Source of the DNA: Calliopsis andreniformis
Taxonomy: Eukaryota; Arthropoda; Insecta; Hymenoptera; Andrenidae
Assembly (NCBI RefSeq): GCF_051401765.1
Contig: NC_135067.1
Span: 23,121,501-23,185,500 of the forward strand
Length of the DNA: 64,000 bases
Direction of reading: 5' to 3'
The stretch's first letter is position 1, and each line of letters begins with the position of its first letter. A program made the position numbers and the translations under genes. Positions 12,801-22,900 of the stretch are shown here, piece by piece. Below the pieces are notes generated by a model. It ran no database searches. It was given only the letters and a program-made list of their open reading frames with translations, and was not told the DNA's origin.

Positions 12801-13605
12801 TAATTGATATTCAATCGTACAGGTATACTACGACTCGGTAATCGATATATGGGAATTCGGAACTACCGTCTTGAGTTGCTGCACTGTCGTAATGTTGACC
12901 CACGTTGCCATAGAAGTTCGATCATGGGTAAATTGAATTTCAAAAAGCCCTATATATTCTAATCTGTAACGTAATGTGAAAAGAACAACATTACATAATC
13001 CTATTCTTCTATTTACAGACGATAATCCACTTATTTGCTATAATGGGATCGTTATGCGTATTCTTCGGATTCTGTTTAATTTACAACATGGTGTGCGTGA
13101 ATTGTATGGGCCTACCTTGTTCATATTGGGTCATGGAAATGGCTATTACGAGACCTACGTACTGGCTTACAATAATCCTTACTTGCGTTCTAGCAGTATT
13201 ACCTAGGTAAAACTTAGAGCTACACTAGATGTATACAACGATGAGAGAATGCATGTTCTATTGGCTTTAGCATACATACTTTTTATTATTTGTTCTTTAG
13301 GTTATTGTATAAAACCATAAAATCGACCGTATCTCCAGATCTCATTCATAGTGCCACATTTGATGTATCGTCGAAAAGCACTAACCATCGACAACGAATC
13401 GCCGAAAGCAGCGAAACAAATTTTATTGCTGGTTGGTCGCGCTCATCGCAGCATGCTACTATACGGTGAGCATAAAGTAGTTGAATTTATCTTAAAATGT
13501 ATATGACTACTTAATAAGAACTATTTATATTACTCCAATTTGCTCAGTTCTTTGTGCTTTAGGGTCGGAACCAAAAACAACACGTTGACAACTATTGTTG
13601 CATGA
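3281..13605 (+). CDS. ATP10: Class-5 P4-ATPase phospholipid flippase (ATP10A/B/D-like), complete, 17 coding exons
   Basis: P4-ATPases use ATP to move lipids to the cytosolic leaflet; mammalian ATP10 members act on phosphatidylcholine or glucosylceramide with a CDC50/TMEM30 subunit. Coding exons: 3281-3870, 4112-4291, 4501-4761, 8736-9011, 9083-9251, 9322-9675, 10058-10353, 10441-10611, 10696-10993, 11154-11586, 11667-12058, 12128-12415, 12491-12742, 12823-12927, 13019-13206, 13301-13465, 13563-13605. They sum to 4461 nt, 1486 residues plus TGA, usual for ATP10. Visible motifs: DGET (395-398), PLSL in M4, phosphorylated Asp617 in DKTGT, ESPDE (823-827), KGAD (893-896), TGDKSETA (1009-1016), GDGAND (1159-1164). 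The last membrane segments are followed by a short polar tail. A stop at 3272-3274 sits in frame just before ATG 3281; ATG 3320 (codon 14) has a better start context and may be used instead. All junctions are GT..AG and keep frame. The exact paralogue (A, B or D) and substrate cannot be told. Confidence 0.95.
3490..3520 (+). repeat. GGCGTC microsatellite inside flippase exon 1
   Basis: Five copies of the hexamer GGCGTC, read in frame as Ala-Ser pairs (residues 71-80). Length variation would change only the number of Ala-Ser pairs. Confidence 0.9.
4011..4053. repeat. 10-bp tandem repeat in flippase intron 1
   Basis: Four perfect copies of CTGAATGAAG plus a partial fifth, about 60 bp before the exon 2 acceptor. 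Confidence 0.9.
4112..4291 (+). CDS. ATP10: P4-ATPase coding exon 2
   Basis: Residues 197-257. Acceptor TTTGCAG at 4105-4111, donor GTGAGA at 4292, phase 2 on both sides. Contains a Trp/Arg-rich [18 protein letters not shown] stretch, and its end plus the next exon forms the RVRTTKYT motif typical of the segment before M1 in P4-ATPases. Confidence 0.88.
4501..4761 (+). CDS. ATP10: P4-ATPase coding exon 3: M1-M2 region
   Basis: Residues 257-344. Contains the P4-specific [18 protein letters not shown] run forming M1, the M2 helix, and the [12 protein letters not shown] motif leading into the actuator domain. Phase 2 on both sides; donor GTGAGT at 4762 opens the gene's longest intron. Confidence 0.93.
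4762..8735 (+). other. Flippase intron 3 (3974 bp)
   Basis: Bounded by GTGAGT and TTTCAG and joining the M2 region to the actuator domain. All other introns in this gene are 69-382 bp. I see no nested gene or element in it, only a CGCCG repeat at 8469-8490. A regulatory role is possible but not shown. Confidence 0.8.
8469..8490. repeat. CGCCG pentamer repeat
   Basis: About four copies of CGCCG in flippase intron 3, 250 bp before exon 4; much more GC-rich than its surroundings. Confidence 0.85.
8736..9011 (+). CDS. ATP10: P4-ATPase coding exon 4: actuator domain with DGET
   Basis: Residues 344-436. Contains [17 protein letters not shown] and [11 protein letters not shown]; the Glu of DGET (397) is the conserved residue for dephosphorylation. 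Acceptor TTTCAG ends at 8735; donor GTAAAG at 9012. Confidence 0.94.
9083..9251 (+). CDS. ATP10: P4-ATPase coding exon 5: end of actuator domain
   Basis: Residues 436-492. Contains the [18 protein letters not shown] motif and the NGGPRYK stretch before M3. Acceptor TTCTAG ends at 9082; donor GTAGAT at 9252; leaves in phase 0. Confidence 0.93.
9322..9675 (+). CDS. ATP10: P4-ATPase coding exon 6: M3-M4
   Basis: Residues 493-610. Starts [14 protein letters not shown], then two hydrophobic helices separated by a lumenal/outer loop. M4 carries the P4 signature PLSL in MIPLSLYV. I chose the second of two nearby acceptors (AG at 9320-9321, not 9304-9305) because only it gives the conserved frame. 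Ends EELGQ before donor GTAAGC at 9676. Confidence 0.92.
10058..10353 (+). CDS. ATP10: P4-ATPase coding exon 7: phosphorylation motif DKTGT
   Basis: Residues 611-709. Begins [17 protein letters not shown]; the catalytic Asp codon is 10076-10078 (residue 617). The rest is the first part of the nucleotide-binding domain, ending in a polar segment. Acceptor ATTAG ends at 10057; donor GTTTGT at 10354, phase 2. Confidence 0.94.
10441..10611 (+). CDS. ATP10: P4-ATPase coding exon 8: variable Ser/Thr-rich insert
   Basis: Residues 709-766, within the nucleotide-binding domain, rich in Ser, Thr, Pro and Met and without a known motif, as expected of the class-5 insert. Phase 2 both sides; donor GTTATT at 10612 is weak. 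Confidence 0.8.
10696..10993 (+). CDS. ATP10: P4-ATPase coding exon 9: nucleotide domain, ESPDE motif
   Basis: Residues 766-865. Contains [12 protein letters not shown] (820-831), a P4 nucleotide-domain signature. Acceptor TTGCAG ends at 10695; donor GTAAGC at 10994; leaves in phase 0. Confidence 0.93.
11154..11586 (+). CDS. ATP10: P4-ATPase coding exon 10: nucleotide domain, KGAD motif
   Basis: Residues 866-1010. Starts [13 protein letters not shown] and contains SKGADS (ATP binding) and the [16 protein letters not shown] hinge. Ends inside the TGDK motif, phase 1, donor GTACTT at 11587. Confidence 0.94.
11667..12058 (+). CDS. ATP10: P4-ATPase coding exon 11: P domain, TGDKSETA
   Basis: Residues 1010-1140. 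The 5' junction rebuilds [18 protein letters not shown]. The acceptor (GGAAG at 11662-11666) has a poor pyrimidine tract but is the only one that restores the motif. Ends CRATPLQK before donor GTAAAA at 12059. Confidence 0.92.
12128..12415 (+). CDS. ATP10: P4-ATPase coding exon 12: GDGAND and M5
   Basis: Residues 1141-1236. Contains [14 protein letters not shown] (Mg-binding Asp residues, 1159-1164), [13 protein letters not shown] and the M5 helix with YFFYKN. Phase 0 on both sides; acceptor TTTTAG ends at 12127, donor GTATAA at 12416. Confidence 0.95.
12491..12742 (+). CDS. ATP10: P4-ATPase coding exon 13: M6-M7
   Basis: Residues 1237-1320. Starts [15 protein letters not shown]; contains [13 protein letters not shown] after M6 and YQSIVIFF in M7. 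Donor taken as GTCAGT at 12743 since it alone keeps frame with exon 14; GTGTCA at 12741 does not. Confidence 0.87.
12823..12927 (+). CDS. ATP10: P4-ATPase coding exon 14: loop and M8 start
   Basis: Residues 1321-1355. Contains the conserved DIWEFGTTV motif of the loop before M8. Acceptor ACAG ends at 12822; donor GTAAAT at 12928; phase 0 both sides. Confidence 0.88.
13019..13206 (+). CDS. ATP10: P4-ATPase coding exon 15: M9-M10
   Basis: Residues 1356-1418. Two strongly hydrophobic helices around a Cys-rich [13 protein letters not shown] loop, then [13 protein letters not shown]. Acceptor TTTACAG ends at 13018; donor GTAAAA at 13207, phase 2. Confidence 0.9.
13301..13465 (+). CDS. ATP10: P4-ATPase coding exon 16: C-terminal cytosolic tail
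   Basis: Residues 1418-1473, polar and Ser-rich, following M10. Acceptor TTCTTTAG ends at 13300; donor GTGAGC at 13466; phase 2 on both sides. Confidence 0.8.
13563..13605 (+). CDS. ATP10: P4-ATPase coding exon 17 with stop codon
   Basis: Residues 1473-1486 ([13 protein letters not shown] after the split Arg) and TGA at 13603-13605. Acceptor CTTTAG ends at 13562. The frame is right, but the exon is too short for independent support. Confidence 0.65.
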
Positions 13606-16600
13606 CATATTCTGCAATGTCGAAGACTGGCAGCACGTTGTAAGAGGACAATCAAGAGTATTAACAGTGGTGTTGCTTCATTCAAATCTGTAAGAAAAAA
13701 AAGCGATGTTCTTCGTCACGTGTCACATAGAAACTTTTGTCGTTCCTGACGAACGAAATTTAGAGTAATTCTACTTTGCACTTTCTATTGTAATCGAGAT
13801 GTATTTTACACTTAATGGAAATCGCATTGCTGAAATCGTTATTTATCGTCAACCGTTTTTGCCATTCATATCGATTAGTGGTTTTAATTAAATCAAGTGG
13901 CCTTACGATTTCTGAATATTGTTTGTTGCATTTGATGGCTGTGATTTTTAGGGACCAAGACTGCTAGTCCAATAGCAATATTAATGCCCTTTGACCGTTC
14001 GAGTAAGAAATACGGATTTTATTCGAACGTATACGCGCACGAATTGAATAACCAATTAATTAGGAATTGCATAATCCTGATTGTAATTTTTTTCTTAGGT
14101 ATAAGCACGATAAAGTGTGTATTAAGAAAGAAAGATAAAATGTACATAAACTCGTATGAAGTTCGTCTTGTGTAAATAACGTATTTACGTTGTATGCGCA
14201 AAGGGCGCTATACTTTTTACACTCACCATTGTATTATTATTGTACATTTTGAACTATACATATGATCTGCCAGCGTAGTTATATTTAATATGTCTATAGA
14301 ACGTTATCAATGACACGTTACGCATAGTATTTTGTTGCATAGTATTTTGATATACAACGATAAAAAAATATGCATGTACGTAACGGTATATCAGTAAAGG
14401 CGAGTGTTTTGTAAATTCCTGTCTTTTGTTAACGTTAAATTCTTATCGTCTCCAAATTCCTTATGTTACCTCTACCTTTGATTTTTTCGTTCTAGCTGTA
14501 TTCGCAATCTTTCCGACGAACTTTTGCGAATAGTACGATTTTTCTTTTATCACGGTGATTACTGTTACAACATTTTCTAGCGTAGACACGAAACTATCAT
14601 TTGCGAATTTTCGGTATCAGCTTATGAAGGTCTTTTTATGCGCATCTATTATAAATTATCTACATAATTTTATTTCGTTTTCAATAATCCTACGTACGTT
14701 ACTTCCTTGTCTTTTGCTGTATGACGAAGTACAACTTGCATCGCAACGCAAAATTAACTTTGAATTCAGTGAGATAAACGATTTTGTTCTTGTTTTAAAG
14801 GTGACTTCAAAGTTAATTCAATGCTTTTGAAAAGGAGAAATATCCTTTTCTAGACAATTAAGTGTACGAGGAGCCTTCTTAGAGTATACTTTCAAATCTA
14901 TAAAGAAGTGTATCAAGGATAATACGTAAGAGATATTTTTATAACAATTTATAATGTAAGAAAAGATTTGAAATATATAAGAATGTCTTGAACGTGAAAA
15001 TGCCTTTAAGTTTATATCCATAAGAGAGTAACAGACCTTAAACGATAAATGTTTCAATTGGAAATGTTGAAATGCAACTGTTGCACGAAGAAATTGCATC
15101 AGGATTGATCGGTTGTGAAGTCAATATGGATGATTCGCGAGTAGAAGGTGAGCACCACTGGTTGATGCGGAAACGCGAACGAGCAGTGGGGATAGGAGCA
15201 TTGGGTTCAGCGAGGAGTACCGGGGAATCTTTTGGCGTGCTGCGACAACGGCTCTCTCAGTAACTCAGTATGTACATGCTTGGTACTCCAACTGACTCCA
15301 ACCGCTGAACTCGTCGAGTTCGTTCGCGAATTTACTCGTTGCCTGGTTTAATCGCGAACGTGCTTGACCGTTTGAAAAGTTCAGGACCAGCGAGATGTCT
15401 TCGATTTTGTGAAACTCGTTTCGTCAAAAGAAAACGTGCAAAGTATCGAGAAGTGGAATGTTGCAGACAGTGATCTAGTTTTCTTTCTTACAAGGTATCT
15501 ATCGTATGATTTTCACCTCTGATTTCTATACGTTCTGGCGGGATTTTCGTTTTTTAGTGCGCCGCGCCGCCTAAATTCAATGATTTTAAAACAGCTTAAA
15601 GGAATTTTCATTGAAAAAAATGTTGCGTGTTCGTGGCATAGATAGGTGGACGTGAGCAATAATTAATTTACGTAGTCAACAAGGACTATTATTATCTTTG
15701 ATGAATAAATGTTTAACCTCTGAAGGCAGAAATGATTCTTTGGTGGAAAGTGGTACGGTAGAAGCTAGAGTCATCTCTGATCCCACCCTCTTTCGTCCGT
15801 TAAGTTATACTTAAAGTGTACACGCGGAATAGGTGAGACGATTAGAAAAAATGAATTTCTTGTTTGCGAATATTTTCCATGCTTTCCCCCGAACGTCGTA
15901 CGTACTGGTTTCTTCAGCGAGAAATGACTCTACGTATGTATTGTGCACACGTGCTTGCCACGTTCGTGGATCAGCGGTTGCTCTGATGTTTCATCGTTAT
16001 CTTTACGAAAACATAACTCGTTGTTTTATGTACGTTACACAGAATTGCACGACTGTGAGTTGACATAAGGACGGATAATGACTCGAGTACAAGATTGACT
16101 TTGCATACCTTTTTTTCACAGAAACTTTCGCGTGATTAAGCTTTTGTGTTCTTTTCTCTAGTGTAGTACAGCACTTAAAACTTTGCCGATAAAGCATGCA
16201 CATTTTTCATGGAATCAAAATTGTGACTTTATTTGCAACCGCGTTGTAGAAGGTCATCTGCAGTGTTATCGCGTGCTTGAAATCCAACAAAAGTCCCTTT
16301 ATGGTACAACGTGATCGGTATTTTTTAATTGTTCGCCTCTTGTACCGACGATGAGCACTCTGCTTATCATGTGACTCACATTGCATTTAAGTTTTATATT
16401 AGCAGTAACGCGAAGGGAACGAAGACCTTCTTGTGTGATTAGAATATCTTATTTCTATCTAACAATATGGTTATTATTTTGACGGAGTACTTAAAAATTG
16501 ATGTAAGGTTTCTAAATTGAATTCTATTTAGGTTTCTTGTTTGACATTTCCTCGAATGGGTTTTATCGCAAGATTCAGCCATTCTACCGGCTGGAGTAGT

Positions 16601-18215
16601 TAAGTGGAAGCTTAACAACTTGACGCATAACAACAACGATGAAACGATAACATATCATTCGCGACTGTGATAACGATCCACACGCAACACTGAAATTGAG
16701 TTTTCTATCGCTATTACGATATGGACCTGCAGTTATGGTTGAAACGCGGCTGCTTCGCGGTATACATATCTATCATAGCACGCGACATACATAACAGCAA
16801 AAATGAGTCATTGTACCTAGAACGGAAGCGGATGATAGATGACAATCGTTAAAACTCTCCTCCAGGGGATAGTATGTGCTGTTCATTGAGCAAATGCGTT
16901 TCGATTTGTCGTAAGATTTTCAGACTGGTAGCCTTCATGAATTCTTTGAATTAGTTGCGATGTGTTTCGCGCGTCATCGCTAATTACGTTCTCTTAAAGT
17001 CCGCAGATCGTTAGGTCGCGATGATTTCGTCACGTCACGACAGTAGACACGATAGTTTTTGATTCTTCAATCTCGATTCCCCCTTTATGAACAAAGTTTG
17101 GGTTAGATTTCGTCGTTATGATATGATATCAATGCGTGTCATTGACTAGTTTTCAACTTTCAGAATTACTTGTAAGCACAACCTGCTGTCTGTATTATTT
17201 CTATCGTCTCTGTTTAATTTTCGCTTGCGATGTTGTTCACTGTGGTGGTTCATTATCAGAAAATAAAGATGCAAAATTTCGTGACGGTGACGGCGACGCG
17301 ACGTCTCTTGAATTGATTGTCACTGTAGATCCACCTGTGGATCTTGTCGAGAAGGAAACCAAAACCAAGACGATGACTTTGCTACCTTTGGACTAAGAAA
17401 ACAATTTTTTTTCTAGTTTCGTTAAGATGCGACAATTGGAGAGAGGAGTACCTGACAGCACGTATTAGACTCGATAAAACGAATTGAATCCGTTCTGGAA
17501 ACACTACAGCGAGCAAAGGTGTATCGGCCATTGAAGAATTGAAGTAGACAGGTGGTTGAACGATATTCGTTGCTATTTCGAAATGGTATGCGAGCTGGTT
17601 TTACGTTACCAACGAAAATAACAGCGTTTTTCAGGAAAGACCACCGGGGTCTGATCGCCAAAAACCGCTATAGACCGTACAGCCACGCATCGCTCACTAA
17701 AATACTTCGATCGAGGGACCGCTTGATTGATCGTCAAGTCTTCCTGTGGCAGGTGGGCGTCGATCGACCTTCTAGATCACGTATTAACACAATCAAAATC
17801 GACACCAATGTGAAAGCGAAACGGAAGGTAAACGGAAAACGTTGCACCTCAATTCGTTGAGTGCAGTACATTTCGTTGCAAGTTACTACTACGAATTACA
17901 TAACTCTCCGTCAGGACAGAGAGAGAGGAAAAACAAGAAAGAGCAAGATATATAGTTTGTATAACATTGAGGCAGCATCAAGGATGACCTTCGCAGTCGT
18001 CTCGTTTGTCTGCACAACGTCGAGAGAGAAGAACTCAAAGATAAGGTGAAACGCGAACTAATTAATATCTAGCCGCGATCCGTGAATTGAGTCGACTAGC
18101 GTCGAGGCGAAGAGGATGTCGTGTCCACGGTGGAAGAGATGACTGCGACGAGGGAGTAACTTGGCTAGATCTAGAGCAGTTGCTTCTCTGTGGTACAGCA
18201 AGTGGAGCGTGAGAG
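13606..18215. other. Gap between flippase and bestrophin coding regions
   Basis: No coding region recognised on either strand in 4.6 kb. It must contain the 3' UTR of the flippase and probably the promoter and 5' UTR exons of bestrophin. The first half is AT-rich. Reading frames near 15072-15263 and 17552-17860 look random. Confidence 0.6.
13887..13892 (+). terminator. Candidate poly(A) signal ATTAAA for the flippase
   Basis: ATTAAA lies 282 bases after the stop codon and is followed by a T/G-rich stretch at 13919-13951, as expected of a cleavage site. No canonical AATAAA occurs in the first several hundred bases after the stop. Confidence 0.3.
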
Positions 18216-18286
18216 ATGACGGTCACTTACACTGCCGAAGTCGCTACCTGCAGGGGTCTCGGTTGCTTTCTAAAATTACTCCTAAG
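18216..18286 (+). CDS. Best1: Bestrophin coding exon 1 (start)
   Basis: Residues 1-24. The ATG at 18216 begins the conserved MTVTYT sequence, so the start is firm. Donor GTAAGC at 18287, phase 2. Confidence 0.93.
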
Positions 18287-21200
18287 GTAAGCGATTTCAG
18301 TTTGGCTCGTTTCAGCCGGGATGTCGTGAGTGAGAACACGATCGTTGGACGATCCATCACCATTCATTTCGTTTGGCGGCCCGTTCAACTCACCGTTCAT
18401 GTTTTTCCTCTCTATATTATACTAATTAATATTGTGCAATATATGCAGAATCGGTTCCGATGAGAGCTCATTAAATGATATTTCAAATGTTTCCATGGTC
18501 GTCTCGAAGAAGAATTTGAGTGAAGAGCATGCGTCACTTGTCAAGTGGAAGTCCGTAGATATTACTAATTCGAAGGATAAACGAAAATGATAATGAATGT
18601 AGATGTAGATACTTGTCGCATTTCTTAAATGTGTCACAATTCATTAAGGCTTTTCATGTTCCGCGTATAGCCTGTACTTCAGAGTTTGGAACGCTATCTT
18701 TTTTGCAATATGGGGGTACTTTGATACGTATGTAGGTATTTGAAAATACTTGAAATGGTGAACAAATTGTCAGCACAAATTTTCCTTTCATCTATCGAAT
18801 CCCTGCACTAATGTACCTGCTTCCGGTTCATTGACCCTTCTATTATTGCCTCAACTGCTTTGCGTTCCCTCGTCGGCATGTGCTGTATTGGTTGCTCACA
18901 GTTAACATTGCTGTATATATTGCACGCATCTTTGCTGCTTTTTTTTTCAGCGAATTACTCTTCACCATGCTTTTCTTCACCTTCCATCAACTCTTCTTTT
19001 TCTCTTTGGTTATTTACGCCAGCAGACTTGCTTCTGTTCTTCTTCCTCCTACAGTTATTAAGTCTCTTTTGCGTCCGTAACAAGCTGTGTTACTCGGTAG
19101 CAAAAATTGATTTTCTTTATTTTTCTTGGCACTCGTCCTCTCCTATACCAATTCGTCATTAAGAACAGCCTATAAATACCTACATAGAATATTTTTCACG
19201 ATTAAGAGAAGATCAAAGCAGATAATGTTTGGAATTCTTTTATCTCAATTATCCTTGTCAAGTGTACGATAAGCCTGTCGATTGATTCATGGTTGTTTCC
19301 ATCATTTTGATATTTTTACATCACCCTTCATTCGTAGATGGCGAGCAAGCATATACAAACTCGTTTGGTTGGATCTAGCCCTGTTCCTCTTCATATATTA
19401 TTCACTGTCAAGTGTCTACCGATTGATACTCAACGATGATCAAAAGAAGGTTTTCGAGGCTGTGGTGGCATACTGCAACGAATACAGTGACCTAATACCG
19501 TTGTCGTTCGTCTTGGGATTTTACGTTAGCATTGTTATGACGAGATGGTGGAATCAATACATGGTGATACCTTGGCCGGACTCTATCGCGGTTTTCGTGT
19601 CAGCAACGATTCATGGAAACGACGAGAGGGGTCGATTGATGCGACGCACAATCGTCAGGTATATGTCTATATATCTGAAATTACAATAATGTCTAATAGT
19701 GGTAAAACTAATGTTTCCTTAAACACTCAAAGTAATAGTCGTTTGTTTTAGGTACGTTTGCGTGTGTTTGACGCTGGTACTTGCAATGGTTTCACCTCGA
19801 GTGAAAAAGCGATTTCCAACGCTGGAACATTTTGTGGAGTCCGGCCTACTTCTGGAGAATGAGCTCGTAATATTTGAAAGTTTGAACGCAAAATTCCCCA
19901 AGCCCAGCAAACACTGGCTACCAATAGTCTGGGCATCGAGTATTGTGACTCGAGCAAGAAAGGAGGGTCGGATTCGCGACGATTTTGCCGTGAAGACGTT
20001 GATAGACGAGCTAAACAAGTTTCGTGGTCTCTGCGGTAGCTTGATGCACTATGACACTATTAGCGTTCCTTTAGTCTACACTCAGGTACGTATTTCTATT
20101 TGATGCCTAAGTTAGATTCTATGTTTCTGTTCTGTTTGTATGTATGTAGATTAATATGAAGCAACGACACTTGTTTTATTTGTCGGCAGGTAGTAACATT
20201 GGCTGTGTACACATACTTCTTAACTAGCGTGATGGGTCGACAGTGGGTACAGAATTCATCCACGTCGACGATCGATCTCTACTTTCCAGTATTCACGACG
20301 CTGCAGTTTTTCTTCTACATGGGTTGGTTAAAAGTTGCCGAAACTCTGATCAATCCATTCGGGGAAGATGATGACGATTTCGAAGTAAACTGGATAATCG
20401 ACAGAAACTTGCAAGTAAGATATAAGAAAGATTTATTTAGCAACTCTGTTGCTGCTGCTTCTGAAAGTTGGACGTCTGAAACATGTACTTGCTTCTAAAG
20501 GTAAGCTACCTCATCGTCGATGAAATGCATCACGAACATCCAGAGTTGATTCGTGATCAGTATTGGGACGAAATCTTTCCTACGGAGCTTCCATATACGG
20601 CAGCAGCTCAGCCCTTCCGCGAGGAACATCCTCAGCCATCCACCGCTGGCATTCAGTTATCAGCAGCGCAACAAGAACTTCAACCATCCTCGGTTAGGAT
20701 CGATGAAATGGCAGCAGAATATCAACAAAAGTTTCGAACAGATATAGCTGACGACGCTGCGTCTGGTATACACTTCACAGCGACGGGAAAGATGTCAAGG
20801 TTGGTCTTGAAGCAAAGTAAATTTTGCAAAATGCTTTACCTCACGCCATACACTTTCTTCTTACGTATACACATTTCTAATGCGTAACAAGGAGCGCCAC
20901 TGAAAGTGGTAAAATAACGAGGTAATATAAACTTTGCTTCTCCATATCCCTCTTTTGCTTTGTGGGGCGAAAAACGAGGCGTCGAAACATATAACGACCA
21001 TTTTTTATGGATCCGGAAGAGTATGTTTATTTGTAGAAGTGCCAGCAGAGTGAGTAATCGGGATCGAACTCTGAGCGGAGGTTCTACTCCTAGCAACCTA
21101 GGTGGTTCTTTGACGAGAGTGAACAGTGTGACCAGTGTATTAAAACGATTATTCAGCAAAGAAGACAGGCCGGATGGTGGCACGACGAGTGGTACTAAAA

Positions 21201-22057
21201 CACCGGGAAGACTCGCAACGTCCAGTTCTGCCGCTTCATTGCAAAATCGAGCTATCGGTATGTTTTAGAAATTGAAGCAAGGGATTTGATTTTTTCCGGT
21301 ACGATTAGCGTATACTAAAAGCAGCTGTAAATAGTTGCAGGTGGATCGATGAGGATAGGTGTGATCAAGGAAGAGGCGGATGAACAAATGACGCTGACAT
21401 CGATGAAATCGGACAAGAGACCTCACGTGCAAAGTATTTTCTCACCTGGACCACCACCTCCAAGCGCTCCAGTTGCTGTTCCTGGCATGGAACACTCAAG
21501 AAACGGAGAATTATTCTCTTGCAGTGCCCCTGCAGCCGGTGGCGTAATAGAAAGGGATAACGGTGAAGGTGCTGGAAGTGTAAACGATAAAAGGTACACG
21601 TTTAAGGCAACGATTATGATTCGACAAATGTTTATAGGATATGTGCACATACAATATACATTTGTATAGTGTGATTGTTTGATCGCGTTCTCTTAATTCC
21701 AGGATGGAAAGATCCAGTCAATCGGCACGTTCCAGTATCGCTTTCGATCCAGTAAGCAGCTACGTTGGTAGCGTCACTGTAGACGATCTTATCAGTACAG
21801 GTAGCTCTTCTTGTACCAGCGTCAATTCCGACGACGAATTCACAAAATTGAAAACGGAAAGGGAAAAACAAAGACGCGATAGAGTAGAGAAAAGATTAGC
21901 TAGAAGTAGTAGCGGGAATAAAAATTTGATGGGAGGACAATCGATAAGTTGTTTGGATAATGAGCATCTTTTGTTATCGGAATTAGCTAATACCTCGCGG
22001 TTGTCCATGGTAGCAGGGGATAGCGACGACAAAGCGTTCGAAAGTGGTCGCCTTTAG
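18216..22057 (+). CDS. Best1: Bestrophin calcium-activated anion channel, complete, 8 coding exons
   Basis: Bestrophins form pentameric Cl-/HCO3- channels opened by cytosolic Ca2+; fly Best1 carries a swelling- and Ca-activated chloride current. Coding exons: 18216-18286, 19338-19658, 19752-20085, 20190-20414, 20501-20799, 21037-21257, 21341-21593, 21703-22057. They sum to 2079 nt, 692 residues plus TAG. It starts [20 protein letters not shown], the typical bestrophin opening. Neck pore motif IPLSFVLGF is at 77-85 (hydrophobic gate Ile77, Phe81, Phe85), followed by [27 protein letters not shown] and SVPLVYTQ are present. The acidic Ca2+ clasp EDDDDFE is at 301-307, then [13 protein letters not shown]. 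The last ~270 residues are Ser-rich and polar, with a basic [11 protein letters not shown] segment and a charged stretch near the end; this tail is longer than in vertebrate BEST1 and looks insect-specific. All splice junctions keep frame. Confidence 0.96.
18287..19337 (+). other. Bestrophin intron 1 (1051 bp)
   Basis: GTAAGC to TTCGTAG. It joins [12 protein letters not shown], an unbroken conserved motif. Reading frames within it (for example 18860-19162) are T-rich and not protein-like. Confidence 0.85.
19338..19658 (+). CDS. Best1: Bestrophin coding exon 2: TM1 and neck of the pore
   Basis: Residues 24-131. Contains [14 protein letters not shown], the first hydrophobic helix and [19 protein letters not shown], the second helix lining the neck. 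Ends MRRTIVR before donor GTATAT at 19659. Confidence 0.95.
19752..20085 (+). CDS. Best1: Bestrophin coding exon 3: cytosolic helical region
   Basis: Residues 131-242. Contains [40 protein letters not shown] and SVPLVYTQ, which lines the cytosolic aperture. Donor GTACGT at 20086, phase 0. Confidence 0.95.
20190..20414 (+). CDS. Best1: Bestrophin coding exon 4: TM helices and Ca2+ clasp
   Basis: Residues 243-317. Two hydrophobic helices, then [14 protein letters not shown] and the Ca2+-binding acidic cluster EDDDDFE with NWIIDRN. Phase 0 on both sides; donor GTAAGA at 20415. Confidence 0.96.
20501..20799 (+). CDS. Best1: Bestrophin coding exon 5
   Basis: Residues 318-417. Begins [16 protein letters not shown], the end of the conserved core, then [13 protein letters not shown], then a Gln/Ser-rich variable region. 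The first six bases are GTAAGC, itself a donor consensus. Confidence 0.93.
21037..21257 (+). CDS. Best1: Bestrophin coding exon 6: Ser-rich tail
   Basis: Residues 417-491. Tail with [20 protein letters not shown] and a KRLFSKED basic segment. Acceptor TTTGTAG ends at 21036; donor GTATGT at 21258, phase 1. Confidence 0.85.
21341..21593 (+). CDS. Best1: Bestrophin coding exon 7: tail
   Basis: Residues 491-575. Contains [17 protein letters not shown] and a Pro-rich [10 protein letters not shown] run. Acceptor GTTGCAG ends at 21340; donor GTACAC at 21594, phase 2. Confidence 0.85.
21703..22057 (+). CDS. Best1: Bestrophin coding exon 8 with stop
   Basis: Residues 575-692 and TAG at 22055-22057. 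Ser-rich, then a charged [19 protein letters not shown] segment with helical or coiled-coil character. Acceptor ATTCCAG ends at 21702. Confidence 0.88.
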
Positions 22058-22493
22058 CAGGATTATCACTGGTTCTATTTTGAAGTATAGCTTCAAAGCG
22101 AATATACGAAATTTTTTATTCAACTGGGCGACATTTAAATACGAAGACTACCGACCAGTTCAATGGTCACAGAAAGTATGAATTCTAACGAATTTTCGGA
22201 GTTGGTAAAATCGATAAAAGTATTATTGTACATAAAAATGTTTTATTAGGCTACAATCTCAAGTAAATGCATTTGTTAAAATTTCGAAATACGTGAGCGA
22301 GTTCAGATAGAGTAATTAAATTAGGTTGACAAAGTAAGCAAAGAATGCGTGGAAACTATTTGTAAACATTCCGTTGACGAATATCTGATATTTCACATTC
22401 GATCGTTAAATCTGGAATAGAAAACATTGTAGGTCACGATTATCTATACCTATTTAGTACTGAATCGAATGGTCGGTTACTACAATTTTGTAA

Positions 22494-22499
22494 AATAAA
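22494..22499 (+). terminator. Best1: Candidate poly(A) signal AATAAA for bestrophin
   Basis: Canonical hexamer 437 bases after the stop codon in an AT-rich 3' flank; cleavage would be expected 15-30 bases later. Confidence 0.5.
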
Positions 22500-22900
22500 C
22501 GGAAATGTATGAATTGTACAATAACATTTGAAGGGTTTATTTGATATAGGGCCAAAAGATTTGTCCATTGTAAAAATTGCTTATACAGCTAAACGTTACC
22601 CAAAAATTGCGGCCACAGTTGGTGAGTGGAGACACGGAATAATCACTGTCACGTTAAACTTGCGGTACATACCGGTATACCTATCGCTTCAAATCTTACG
22701 TATCTATGAAATGACAATAATTTAGAGACGTTATCGTCGAATGTTGACTTAAAAAATAGTTGACTTCATTCGTGTATGTTTAATTTAAAGAACGTGACAA
22801 GTTACGTGTACTATACATATATTTAAACAGAAGTTAGGAATAGACGCCTTGTCGCTCATTTTCTAGATGCAATAATCACTGATACAGGAAGTACTACAAT

